Source: a virus. Taken from it: a DNA stretch of 52,064 nucleotides. Where the stretch lies: positions 1 through 52,064 of the IMG/VR virus record IMGVR_UViG_3300021405_000018, one strand, 5' to 3'. Below the pieces are notes generated by a model. It did not search any database. It was not told the origin of the DNA and saw nothing but the letters and a program-made list of their open reading frames with translations. The first letter of the stretch is position 1; every line of letters begins with the position of its first letter. The position numbers were made by a program, and so were the translations under genes. Positions 16,038 to 23,883 of the stretch are shown piece after piece.

Positions 16038-16770
16038 CGTCAGCCCAAACCTCGACAAGCCGCCAAGTGGTCCTACAGAGGACTGGCGTACCCTCAGGCA
16101 TTGGCTCTTCAAGCTATGGACGATTGTGCGTAACTTCGACCTGACCGCTGCTGCATCCGGCAATACTCAGATCGATGGGAACCTGACTGTGACGGGCGGG
16201 ATTAATGTACCTGCTGGGTCGAACATCACTGGGATGCCCCTCTCGTTGCTGGCGGCTGCTGCTGGGGAGCAGGATGGGACCGCATCGTCTAATGGCACTC
16301 AGGGTGGGCAATTCCTTGGGCCTGTGATTGCGATGAGCGCGGTGAACACTAGCGCACAGTCCTTCACCAATACCGGAGCACTAGCTACAGTAACAGGATG
16401 GTCTACTGTATTCGACACTGCTAGTGCCTTTGTGCCTTCTACGGGTATCTACACGATTCCGGTAAGTGGGCTATATCAAGTTAGTGGTAGTGTTCTAATG
16501 AATACGATAACATACCCTGCTGCTGGGTACGTACAACTAATAGTGGTATTCAATGCTACACCAACCCATATATACAACCACCTGAATCAGCCCTTCGGAG
16601 TTGCTGCTACATCTTCATGCTACCTCGATTGTCAGGTCAATATACTACGGCGCTTCAATGCGGGCGATACTATATTCATGCAGCTAGGGCATATCGCCAA
16701 CGCAGCTAACACTATGTACTCCGACCCCAACCAAGAGTACAACCATTTTGAAATCCTCAAGGTAGGCTAA
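16030..16770 (+). CDS. Fibre protein with C1q/TNF-like head domain (246 aa)
   Basis: An upstream in-frame ATG at 15913 lies inside the ATP-grasp gene. I place the start at 16030, 7 nt after GGGAG. Residues 1-80 contain a helix (DWRTLRHWLFKLWTIVRNFD) and a collar-like NTQIDGNLTVTGGINVPAG. Residues 115-246 match the C1q-like jelly roll: VFDTASAFVPSTGIYTIPVSGLYQVSGSVLM ... RRFNAGDTIFMQLGH. Such domains form trimeric receptor-binding tips. Codon use is visibly more AT-rich in the C1q part than in neighbouring genes, hinting at horizontal acquisition. Confidence 0.7.
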   Translation: MPNVSPNLDKPPSGPTEDWRTLRHWLFKLWTIVRNFDLTAAASGNTQIDGNLTVTGGINVPAGSNITGMPLSLLAAAAGEQDGTASSNGTQGGQFLGPVIAMSAVNTSAQSFTNTGALATVTGWSTVFDTASAFVPSTGIYTIPVSGLYQVSGSVLMNTITYPAAGYVQLIVVFNATPTHIYNHLNQPFGVAATSSCYLDCQVNILRRFNAGDTIFMQLGHIANAANTMYSDPNQEYNHFEILKVG

Positions 16771-16771
16771 C

Positions 16772-17272
16772 ATGTCCGTCGAACAAACCCATGAAGAGAA
16801 AGAGACCCTGTCAGTAGATGTTGACCTGCCAGGACACGACCCACGAGTAACTACGGCGATGTTCCGTAAGACCAAGCGCATGTTGATGAAGGTGGCGAAT
16901 GCGATGGGCTTCGACTTCAAGCGACCAGCAGGGCGGTGCTGGATATGCGACAAGACGGAGGCCGACCTCGGTCAGCCCCTCGAAGCACACCACTTCGGCA
17001 TCGAGCGGGCGTACATCGATGCGGCTATCCGCTGGAATGTGGTAGCCCAGGACTTCCCCATCTTCGACTGGAAGAACTTCAATCCGGCAAACCCTGCTGA
17101 TTTCATAGATAATATGGTGGCGCAAGGTGTGCTGCTATGCAAAGAGCACCATACTGGAAAGGATACTGGAGTGCATACGCTCCCCTTTAGCCTGTGGATC
17201 ATGCAGCGCTACCTTGCCGATGGAACCCGCTTTAACCCTACTGAGGTGATCGAACATGGCACTGATATCTGA
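16772..17272 (+). CDS. HNH-like zinc-binding protein (166 aa)
   Basis: Residues C56 and C59 (CWICD), the HH pair at 73-74 (LEAHHFGIERAY), and a late C...HH (LLCKEHHTGKDTGVH) give the Cys-His pattern of small phage HNH-fold proteins. The N-terminal 50 residues are charged. It overlaps the holin start by 17 nt. An endonuclease role linked to packaging is possible but the order of motifs is unusual. Confidence 0.6.
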   Translation: MSVEQTHEEKETLSVDVDLPGHDPRVTTAMFRKTKRMLMKVANAMGFDFKRPAGRCWICDKTEADLGQPLEAHHFGIERAYIDAAIRWNVVAQDFPIFDWKNFNPANPADFIDNMVAQGVLLCKEHHTGKDTGVHTLPFSLWIMQRYLADGTRFNPTEVIEHGTDI

Positions 17273-17714
17273 TCCCGTATCGGCGGTCGCTGGTGTCGTC
17301 CAGTCGATCATCAACGAGTTCCCCAACCCGGAGCAGAAGGCGGCGGCGCAGCAGTCGCTCGCCAACATGTACATGACTGGGCAGCTCCAGGCTATGACCA
17401 CCCAGGCGGGCGTCATTACAGCCGAGGAGAACAGCATGAACAAGCTGGAGTCCTCATGGCGGCCCGTACTGATGTACGTCTTCATGGTGATCCTGGTGTT
17501 TAACTATATCCTGGCCCCCATCATGCAGGCTATCCTCCACGTGACCCTCTCGCTACCGATCCCGCCCAACATGTGGACCCTGCTCGACATCGGTGTCGGC
17601 GGCTACATCTCAAGCCGTGGGCTGGAGAAGATGACCACACCACACCCAGTTACGGGCGTAAGCCCAATTGCCTCGACGGTACAGTCGGTGGCTAACGTCT
17701 TCAAGGGGCATTGA
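17256..17714 (+). CDS. Holin, three-TM (GTA-type) family (152 aa)
   Basis: Residues 65-95 carry SSWRPVLMYVFMVILVFNYILAPIMQAIL and 100-125 carry PIPPNMWTLLDIGVGGYISSRGLEK. This matches the family of 3-TM holins found with gene-transfer-agent and phage lysis genes (W-R-P ... P..LW.LL.IG.GGY..GR..EK). The first 60 residues (ISDPVSAVAGVVQSIINEF) form the helical N-terminus. It would depolarise or open the inner membrane to let the muramidase out. It leads the lysis cassette. Confidence 0.85.
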   Translation: MALISDPVSAVAGVVQSIINEFPNPEQKAAAQQSLANMYMTGQLQAMTTQAGVITAEENSMNKLESSWRPVLMYVFMVILVFNYILAPIMQAILHVTLSLPIPPNMWTLLDIGVGGYISSRGLEKMTTPHPVTGVSPIASTVQSVANVFKGH

Positions 17715-17715
17715 T

Positions 17716-18051
17716 ATGACCTTCTCAACTGTACAGTACCTCCGTCTAGTCCAGGTCGCCATTGCCACGGCCACGACGACCCAGTACACAACGCCTGCGG
17801 CCCGTCAGGACGTGATCAAGGACTATGAGATTTGCAACACTACGGCGGCGGCCATCACCGTCAGCCTCTACATTGTCCCCACGGGCAATAGTGCAGGCAC
17901 GGCCAACGCCATCCTGCTCTCGGCCTCGATCCCAGCCAACCAGACGTTCCACTGGACTGGGACTATCGTCATGAACGCGAGTGACTTCATTGCCACTGCT
18001 GCTTCTGCCACCGGTCTGACCTTGACGGTGAGTGGGCTGGAGTCGCAATAA
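17716..18051 (+). CDS. Small beta-rich virion protein (111 aa)
   Basis: An ATG at 17668 lies within the holin gene; I prefer 17716 with AAGGGG upstream. The product (STVQYLRLVQVAIATATTTQYTT ... KDYEICNTTAAAITVSLYIVPTG) is like a small decoration or tail-fibre domain and similar in style to the proteins at 2802-3602. No transmembrane segment despite its place in the lysis region. The stop overlaps the next ATG. Confidence 0.6.
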   Translation: MTFSTVQYLRLVQVAIATATTTQYTTPAARQDVIKDYEICNTTAAAITVSLYIVPTGNSAGTANAILLSASIPANQTFHWTGTIVMNASDFIATAASATGLTLTVSGLESQ

Positions 18052-18596
18052 TGACTACTGGAATGGTACCGGAGTTCGGGCTGGAGATTGTCAACCTGTA
18101 TGCACCAGCAGGGACGCGTATCCCTATGCAGCAAGCCGCCCCTCCGCTTGGGTGGACATCGGACACGAGCACACCTATGACCGACTGCTCCATGCGTATT
18201 AATAGTGGGACTGGTGGCGGGAATGGCGGTACGACCGGGTGGTCGAGCTGGAACTTCGGCGGCGTGTTCAACGTTAATGCCTTCTCACTGTCCATCGCGC
18301 AGCTTGCTGCACACGCGCACACTGACGTAGGCCACGGGCACGGTGTGAATGATGGAGGCCACGCTCACTTGCTCGGAGCGGCGTACTGCTACCTCGCGGG
18401 TGGTGGGGACCTCTCCGGTAACGGCGGCACTAATGTTCACTACCAGAACAACGGGACAACTGCCGCAACCACTGGCGTTAGCATCCAGGCAGGCTTCGCA
18501 GGCATCACAAACACAGGCTCCGGTGCAGCCATCCAGCCAAACTACACCACCCCCCAGGTCAAGTACGCTGACCACATCATGGCGGTCAAATCATGA
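18051..18596 (+). CDS. Tail-collar type fibre tip with HxH motifs (181 aa)
   Basis: The layout AGTRIPMQQAAPPLGWTSD...NAFSLSIAQLAAHAHTDVGHGHGVNDGGHAH...AIQPNYTTPQVKYADHIMAVKS is that of phage tail collar or short-fibre C-terminal domains (GW..D..., LSx.QLPxHxHxxxxxxHxH, NxPPYxxxxyIMk). The cluster of HxH repeats is known in T4-type fibre tips to bind iron along the trimer axis. A receptor-binding or baseplate tip protein is likely. Confidence 0.75.
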   Translation: MTTGMVPEFGLEIVNLYAPAGTRIPMQQAAPPLGWTSDTSTPMTDCSMRINSGTGGGNGGTTGWSSWNFGGVFNVNAFSLSIAQLAAHAHTDVGHGHGVNDGGHAHLLGAAYCYLAGGGDLSGNGGTNVHYQNNGTTAATTGVSIQAGFAGITNTGSGAAIQPNYTTPQVKYADHIMAVKS

Positions 18597-18916
18597 GCAA
18601 GAACCTATGCCCGTTCTGGAAGAAGGAATGCATCGAGCATGACTGTGTCATGTATATGCGCATCTCCTGGGTACATCCGCAGACAGGCCTGGGTGAGGAT
18701 AAGTTCGCCTGCGCAATCCCTACCGGGGTGATGATGCAGGTTGAGAGCGCCCGGCAGACCAGGGGCGTACAAGCCTCCGTCGATAGCATGCGCAACGAGG
18801 TTGTGAAGCGTCAGGATGTCCTGAACGCTGCTATTGAGGAGCGCAAGCATGAAGTCCCTACTGTTACCTTTGACCATACTGGTAGCCCAAGCCTGCACGA
18901 CGGCACCTCCCGCTAA
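18593..18916 (+). CDS. Small Cys-rich protein overlapping the protease gene (107 aa)
   Basis: ATGA overlap with the fibre gene. The N-terminus CPFWKKECIEHDCVMYMR with a later C in FACAIP suggests a small metal or Fe-S site seen in other phage proteins of unknown function; the rest is a helix (VESARQTRGVQASVDSMRNEVV). Its last 68 bases overlap the start of the lipoprotein protease in another frame, an arrangement reminiscent of spanin pairs, though no TM segment is present here. Confidence 0.6.
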   Translation: MSKNLCPFWKKECIEHDCVMYMRISWVHPQTGLGEDKFACAIPTGVMMQVESARQTRGVQASVDSMRNEVVKRQDVLNAAIEERKHEVPTVTFDHTGSPSLHDGTSR

Positions 18917-19463
18917 CCCCTACATGCAGGCGAGGGCAACGACGGTCCTTGTCAACAACCTCAAGGGGTCTATTGGTACGGGTAATGTCGTCAACGACAA
19001 GTGCGTCCTCACTGCGGCCCACGTCGCAGACCAGGACATCGTTGACCTCGTAACGGCGTCCGACAAAGAGTTCATTGCAATGCGGGTGGCCCACGATGAA
19101 GCCGAAGACATTGCGGTCGTCTGCACTACAGTCGCACTTGACTCGCCGCCAGTTTCGATTGGCCCGGACCCGGCTACTTACGACCCTGTATTCACTATTG
19201 GCTATCCGAAGGGGCGACACCTCTTCCTCACGACCGGCCAGTGGGAAGACAACGACACGATAAGTGCGGACTGTGCCCCCGGCAACTCGGGCGGTGGCGT
19301 CTTCGACATGACTGACCACTACGTAGGGTTTGTTGATGCAGTCGCAATCACCCTGGTCAACAAGTCCCCCAACCTGATTTACCATATCTGCGACATCGTA
19401 GGGACGAAAGCCATTACGAAGTTCCTTGACACGAACCACATCCAATACCAGGGACACATATGA
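18849..19463 (+). CDS. Lipoprotein trypsin-like serine protease (204 aa)
   Basis: I choose ATG 18849, with GAGGAG 7 nt upstream. The first 15 residues are a signal peptide (MKSLLLPLTILVAQA) and C16 sits in a lipobox-like AQAC, so it should be an exported lipoprotein. The mature part is a chymotrypsin-fold serine protease with visible triad: H58 in VLTAAHVAD, D87 in EAEDIAVV, S147 in CAPGNSGGG. It lies between holin and endolysin, overlapping genes at both ends. A role in lysis (outer-membrane or envelope protein cleavage) or in blocking superinfection is inferred from position only. Confidence 0.8.
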   Translation: MKSLLLPLTILVAQACTTAPPANPYMQARATTVLVNNLKGSIGTGNVVNDKCVLTAAHVADQDIVDLVTASDKEFIAMRVAHDEAEDIAVVCTTVALDSPPVSIGPDPATYDPVFTIGYPKGRHLFLTTGQWEDNDTISADCAPGNSGGGVFDMTDHYVGFVDAVAITLVNKSPNLIYHICDIVGTKAITKFLDTNHIQYQGHI

Positions 19464-19642
19464 GCGAAGAACGATTTGACTGTCTGGAGCAGCGCCTGGA
19501 CAAGATGCAGGTGCAGATGGACCAGATACTTGAGATGGTAGCCGTAGGCAAGGGCGCTCTCGTGGCAGCCAAGCTACTCGGCTGGATCACTGCCACGGGC
19601 GTCGCTTGCGTCGAACTATGGCGTACCTTTAGGGGGCACTAG
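19460..19642 (+). CDS. Small membrane protein of the lysis cassette (60 aa)
   Basis: ATGA overlap with the protease gene. Residues 1-28 form a charged heptad helix (EERFDCLEQRLDKMQVQMDQIL), followed by one membrane helix (GALVAAKLLGWITATGVACVEL) and a short basic tail. Coiled coil plus one TM directly before the muramidase suggests a second holin, antiholin or inner-membrane spanin-like part; which is undecided. Confidence 0.6.
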   Translation: MSEERFDCLEQRLDKMQVQMDQILEMVAVGKGALVAAKLLGWITATGVACVELWRTFRGH

Positions 19643-19644
19643 AA

Positions 19645-20133
19645 ATGCAAACTGACTTTGAATACTGTGTAGCTATTGTCCTGCAAGATGAGGGCGGGCT
19701 CGTCAATAATCCGCACGACCCCGGTGGCACCACCAACTTCGGGATCAGCCAGCGGGCATACCCAAGCCTCAACATTGCTGCTCTCACCAAGGAGCAAGCC
19801 GCACAAATCTACTACGATGATTACTGGACGCCCAACAACTGTGGGGATGTACCACTGCAACTGGGCCTTTACTTCTTCACTGTCTGTGTCATGTCGGGTG
19901 GGATGACGGCGACAAAGCTGCTCCAGCAACTTGTGGGAGTAACGGTGGATGGTGCGTATGGGCCTCACACTTCGAATGCTGTCCATAGCTTCCCTGCTGA
20001 ACGTCACTACGAGTATCTTACGCTGTTCATTCAACATCTCATGACCCTCTCAGACTGGGGACCGTTCGCTAAAGGTTGGCTAAATCGGGTTTTACGGCTG
20101 GCTTCTTTAGCACCACCTTCGCAGCAACCGTAA
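19645..20133 (+). CDS. Endolysin, GH108-type muramidase (162 aa)
   Basis: The N-terminus has the family's E-G-G-x-V-N-x-P-x-D-P-G-G-x-T-N-F-G-I-S motif (E16 catalytic), followed by ISQRAYPSLNIAALTKEQAAQIYYDDYW. Residues 95-150 match the small peptidoglycan-binding half (VDGAYGPHTSNAV...WLNRV). It cleaves the glycan backbone after holin opening. There is no signal peptide. Its last 65 bases overlap the end of the oppositely oriented DUF3987 gene. Confidence 0.85.
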   Translation: MQTDFEYCVAIVLQDEGGLVNNPHDPGGTTNFGISQRAYPSLNIAALTKEQAAQIYYDDYWTPNNCGDVPLQLGLYFFTVCVMSGGMTATKLLQQLVGVTVDGAYGPHTSNAVHSFPAERHYEYLTLFIQHLMTLSDWGPFAKGWLNRVLRLASLAPPSQQP

Positions 20134-21292
20134 CCGTCTCGATCAACCCACTCCTCTTCAGGCCCTTGACTATCTCATCGAAGTCTCGCGGCTTGGGGAG
20201 GCTACCCCGGATGTAAGCGAACGCCTCTCCTATCTCTACACCCTGTACCCCATGCCGCGCAATGAAGTCAACCAGTCTGTCGGAAACGTTGCTTGTCTCC
20301 GTCTTCCCGATACGGTCAAAGATTGACAGAAGCGTGGACTCAAGGTTTGATACGTGGTGCTCAGCCGTTTGAAGGTCCTCTCTGCTGATAACGAGGGAGT
20401 CATCCCTCGCTGCAGAAAGAACCATTGCGAGCTTATGGAGGTGAGAAGCCTTGCGCGAGTAGAAGCCGCCAAGTCTAGAGTCGTCCTTCCCCTTGCCGTG
20501 GAGCGCACAATGTGCGTCGTACCAATCGATGCCCCACTGCACAGCATCAGGAGCAAGAGTGTACTCACCCTCAAGCCGTCCGATGGCATTGAGGTCGTCC
20601 AGCAAATACCGTTTGAGTGTGTTGTGCTCACGCCATTTCTCCTTTGAGATTTGCAGGCCAGGGTACATGATATTCTGGCGCTTCTCGTCCGCGTAGACCC
20701 ACATGATCCGGGAGACGAGGCCCCCCTCGATCATGTATGTGGGTATGTTGTCACTGATCCATGATGGGGTTGTGCAGCCGATGAGGTTGAGGAAGGGGTG
20801 TTCTACCTGCTCACTGCCATTCCCCTTCGTTGCCTTGTCGAGGGGGCCGCAGTCCCATAGGGTGGTGAGCATGTCCATCATCTGGCGGTCGTCAGTCGAT
20901 ATGAGGTTGCCGAGTTCGCCCGATTCGATGGTAAGGGAGTACGTCTCGACCGTGTTTCCGGGGGAATACTCCACCATCCTGACTGCTTTCTCGAAAGAAG
21001 ACACCAGCGCCTGCCATGTGGTGACGTTGGGTCCCATGTGGATATCGTCCACCTTCCGTAGGAGGCGCATTGCAAGACCCGCATTGGTCGATTTGGCGAT
21101 GACCCCCGGTGGTGCAACGAGGACCACGAACATGTTGGGGTACCACTGGAATGTAAGCTGATCAAACCACACCTTCCTCTGGAGTGCGCCTGCAATGGCA
21201 GAAACGCCTGACCAGAATAGAATGTGATCAGGCGCTTCACCTACATGCCCCAGTTCGATAAACCCCTGGAGCCAATTTGATAGTTTCCTCAT
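20069..21292 (-). CDS. DUF3987-type primase/helicase ATPase (407 aa)
   Basis: A longer frame starts with TTG at 21307; I choose ATG 21292, which overlaps the polymerase stop (ATGA) and has GGGGG upstream. The protein has a Walker A loop of the form APPGVIAKST near residue 60, the DUF3987 signature LTFQWYPNMFVVLVAPPG, and later LISTDDRQMMDMLTTLWDC and a C-terminal winged-helix-like part (LVDFIARHGVQGVEIGEAFAYI). The family accompanies phage primases and is thought to be the replicative helicase or primase-helicase. Last gene of the leftward operon. Confidence 0.75.
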   Translation of the reverse strand: MRKLSNWLQGFIELGHVGEAPDHILFWSGVSAIAGALQRKVWFDQLTFQWYPNMFVVLVAPPGVIAKSTNAGLAMRLLRKVDDIHMGPNVTTWQALVSSFEKAVRMVEYSPGNTVETYSLTIESGELGNLISTDDRQMMDMLTTLWDCGPLDKATKGNGSEQVEHPFLNLIGCTTPSWISDNIPTYMIEGGLVSRIMWVYADEKRQNIMYPGLQISKEKWREHNTLKRYLLDDLNAIGRLEGEYTLAPDAVQWGIDWYDAHCALHGKGKDDSRLGGFYSRKASHLHKLAMVLSAARDDSLVISREDLQTAEHHVSNLESTLLSIFDRIGKTETSNVSDRLVDFIARHGVQGVEIGEAFAYIRGSLPKPRDFDEIVKGLKRSGLIETVTVAAKVVLKKPAVKPDLANL

Positions 21293-22023
21293 TGACAATC
21301 CCCCCAACTCTTCTCACTCATTTTCAATCCAACGGGGATGACCAATGGTTCCGGGTAGGGGATGACGATGGTGGCTTCTCGCTTGACGGCTTCTGCGTAG
21401 TCCCCATCGCACTGAATGGGCCACTGCATAGTAAGGCTGTCGTGTACCTGCAACAGAATGTCCACCAGAGGTAGGTTATGGTCGATATTGACATATGCGT
21501 GATTGATGAGGATGCCTACTGTTGATTGGGGAACCCAGGCTACCATACGGTTAAGGATGTTACCCTCTATGCGTTCATAGAACTTCTTTTTGTACCCGAA
21601 AGCATTGGAGACAGTGCCTGTGCGTATGCAACGCTTAACGAACGCATCCTGCCAGCGCTTAATCTCGGGAAACATTTCAAAGTACCAATGCTGGATGCGC
21701 TCCACCTCCTTGACCAGTAGCCCACACTGCCCCGCAATCTCTGGTGCCTTACCCAGGTAGTTCGTAGCGTGGCATAGCTTCTTGAACGCATAGTAGCGCG
21801 GGTCCTCCGTACCATCAGAGCGCTTCTTCTGAATGCTGTTGTCATGGTAGTACTCTCGGGCCACCTGGAGGTATGGTTTTTTCCCCTCCCGGAATAAAGC
21901 CTTCATCCCTTTGCAGTCGCTCTCCCATGTCACTATCCGAAGGTCTGCGCTGTCCAGGTCCAGGTCGGCCATGACCATCCCCTCGTCCGGTATGAACATC
22001 GTACGGATATTGGGCATCGGCAT
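21289..22023 (-). CDS. DNA polymerase family A, polymerase (C-terminal) part of a split gene (244 aa)
   Basis: Contains all three family A polymerase motifs: motif A at 20-29 (DLDLDSADLR), motif B at 76-91 (R-x4-K-K-x6-NYLG) and motif C at 192-195 (QVHD). The ATG at 22023 has its own ribosome site (AGGAGAAGGCTATG), lying inside the HTH gene. The expected upstream part is encoded separately at 22234-23883. The two frames are in the same phase (stop to stop 945 nt), so about 70 codons of inserted sequence separate them. The products must associate to make an active enzyme, or the split is a defect. Confidence 0.85.
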   Translation of the reverse strand: MPMPNIRTMFIPDEGMVMADLDLDSADLRIVTWESDCKGMKALFREGKKPYLQVAREYYHDNSIQKKRSDGTEDPRYYAFKKLCHATNYLGKAPEIAGQCGLLVKEVERIQHWYFEMFPEIKRWQDAFVKRCIRTGTVSNAFGYKKKFYERIEGNILNRMVAWVPQSTVGILINHAYVNIDHNLPLVDILLQVHDSLTMQWPIQCDGDYAEAVKREATIVIPYPEPLVIPVGLKMSEKSWGDCQ

Positions 22024-22237
22024 AGCCTTCTCCTAGCATTAGGTAATCGAGGGTGACATCAAGGACACGGGCCAGTTCAAGGAGTGCCCAGTAGCCTGGG
22101 TGGACACCCATGTCCTCGTAGAGGTGCATCGATGTGGGATGCAGACGGGCTCGCTTGGCTAGGACATGGCGCAGGATTCCACGCTCCTCCCGTAGCCGTC
22201 GCAGGCGGGCACCAAAGGTTTCGAAGTCGTTGTTCAT
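21842..22237 (-). CDS. XRE-type HTH protein inserted within the DNA polymerase gene (131 aa frame)
   Basis: The ATG overlaps the stop of the polymerase N-part (ATGA). Residues 6-68 (FGARLRRLREERGILRHVLAKRA ... YEDMG ... LLELARVLDVTLDYLMLGE) are an XRE helix-turn-helix domain. The remaining 60 residues overlap the polymerase C-part in another frame and look like out-of-frame translation, so the natural protein may be meant to end near residue 72 but has no stop there. A second XRE protein lies at 35289-35519. Its position inside a split polymerase is unusual. Regulator of replication genes, or a mobile insertion, are both possible. Confidence 0.65.
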   Translation of the reverse strand: MNNDFETFGARLRRLREERGILRHVLAKRARLHPTSMHLYEDMGVHPGYWALLELARVLDVTLDYLMLGEGYADAQYPYDVHTGRGDGHGRPGPGQRRPSDSDMGERLQRDEGFIPGGEKTIPPGGPRVLP

Positions 22238-23883
22238 AGCTTTTCCCTTCCATCCGTGATGTTTTGCAGGTTCATTCCCGAGCCGAAGGCGTCTGCGCTA
22301 CTGGAGAACCTGAAAGTGATCGCCCCATTGATATTGTAGCTACAGTGGATACGTCCGTCGTATCCAATTGCAGTGGCCTTAAGTGCGTTCGAAGCGAGGG
22401 TTTCGCAAGACCTAAACGTTGCGATACGATCAGTGATAGGCCTAAGAAATACCTCTCGTTGTCCAATTTTCTCAAGCGCTTCATCGTCACAACAGAGTGC
22501 CTTTGTCTTCCGATTGCGGATAGGCGTTGCGCCCATCTCGTCGTAGAAGAAGGTACACATCTGCTTCGGACTCTTCGGGTTGAGCGGATAGCCGACCATC
22601 TCCGTAATCTCTGCTTCAAGCTGCTTCGCATGGTCCTTTAACTCCTTCAACATTGCTTGGCGTCGGGCGTTGTCAACACGAACCCCACGCGCCATCGTCC
22701 TAAGCACAGGACCAAAGAGAGATTGCTGGAAGTCGTGCGGTCCACGTAGACCCATTCTATCGACCACCGACTGTAGAACGGTATCGCATTCATACGTTCG
22801 AATACAGTCCTCACAGTTGTATGCCCAATACTTGTCTTCATCCTGGTCTGCTCCCTTGTCCCACTCCTTGCCGTCATCCTTCCAGTAGACGTACCACTCG
22901 CAATACATCGAGGCAATGAAGTCGAGGGACTTCTGCATGCCGGGGAAGCACGTGTGCTGGGCTACCATTGTATCTCGAACTTGACGCGGAACCCAGTGCC
23001 AGTGCCGAAGTATATACTGCGCATCGTAGATGAAATTTTGCCCAACGGTGAGTACGTTTGGGTGTGTGAGTAGCCGATACAGCAGCCAAACAATCTCAGA
23101 TTCATCGTCTTCGTTCCAGTATCCCTGCGGTCGTTCGACACAGAGAAATGGCATACAGAGTGCTTCATGATTACTCCACGCTATACCAAGGCACGCAATG
23201 TGCCCGGCTCGGGTTTCAATGTCACATGCCAGTTTCAGGGCTCCTGCTTCAGCCTTGTGATATAGCATGTCAAGACAGTCCCGCACCTGGGACATTGTAG
23301 GCCGTACCTGAAACGCCCATCCGGGTCGATGAGGAACCCGTTGCACACAAGAGGCCGCTCTCCGCAAGTCTTGCACGACAATCGGCTTAAGTGTCCATTG
23401 GCGCAAGACAGCGGCGGGGTGATAGGTAGGTAGCACGATCCCATGTTCCGTCTCCAGGGTACTGCCTCGCCACTTCGCAACGCTATCGAGACCAGTGAGT
23501 GCCCACAGGGCAGTGTTACCGAGGGCGATGATGACGGTCGGACGTACGGCTCTAATTTCAGCAAGTAGTAGAAGGTGCCCCCGAGCGACGTGAGGATGCA
23601 CAGGCCTGCCACGCACCATGACAAAGCCTCCTGCCAGTCCCGCATGCTGCTTCTCCTTCGTGGTGGGCATCCAGAGGTCCATCTTGTTGCCTGGGGGCCG
23701 CTCCCGACAGACGTTCGTGATCCGCACCGAGGCACGGGCGATGCCAACGGCGGAGAGCATCTGGTCCAGGAGTTGGCCGCTGTAGCCCACAAAGGGCTCA
23801 CCAAGGCGCTCCTCGTCCACGCCGGGGGCTTCACCCACTATCATGATGCGGGCGTCCATAGGGCCTATGCTACCGACTGTCAT
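22234..23883 (-). CDS. UDG-like domain fused to DNA polymerase family A exonuclease part (549 aa)
   Basis: Residues 10-165 resemble family 4-type uracil-DNA glycosylases: GEAPG at 17-21, G-x-P-F-V-G-x-S-G-x-L-L, TNVCRERPPGN, and YHPAAVLR at 154-161. The usual iron-sulfur cysteines are mostly missing, so it may be non-catalytic. Residues 215-370 hold a 3'-5' exonuclease: DIE at 221-223, GQNFIYDAQYIL, YNCEDCIRTYE. The fusion of a UDG-like domain to a phage DNA polymerase is known from SPO1. The frame stops at NLQNITDGREKL, exactly where family A enzymes continue to the palm motif A, which is encoded separately at 21289-22023. Confidence 0.85.
   Translation of the reverse strand: MTVGSIGPMDARIMIVGEAPGVDEERLGEPFVGYSGQLLDQMLSAVGIARASVRITNVCRERPPGNKMDLWMPTTKEKQHAGLAGGFVMVRGRPVHPHVARGHLLLLAEIRAVRPTVIIALGNTALWALTGLDSVAKWRGSTLETEHGIVLPTYHPAAVLRQWTLKPIVVQDLRRAASCVQRVPHRPGWAFQVRPTMSQVRDCLDMLYHKAEAGALKLACDIETRAGHIACLGIAWSNHEALCMPFLCVERPQGYWNEDDESEIVWLLYRLLTHPNVLTVGQNFIYDAQYILRHWHWVPRQVRDTMVAQHTCFPGMQKSLDFIASMYCEWYVYWKDDGKEWDKGADQDEDKYWAYNCEDCIRTYECDTVLQSVVDRMGLRGPHDFQQSLFGPVLRTMARGVRVDNARRQAMLKELKDHAKQLEAEITEMVGYPLNPKSPKQMCTFFYDEMGATPIRNRKTKALCCDDEALEKIGQREVFLRPITDRIATFRSCETLASNALKATAIGYDGRIHCSYNINGAITFRFSSSADAFGSGMNLQNITDGREKL

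Noticed and set aside
22024-22233. Group I or II intron in the polymerase gene
   Set aside because: Too short (about 210 nt) and filled by an HTH reading frame; no intron core seen. Not excluded without RNA data.
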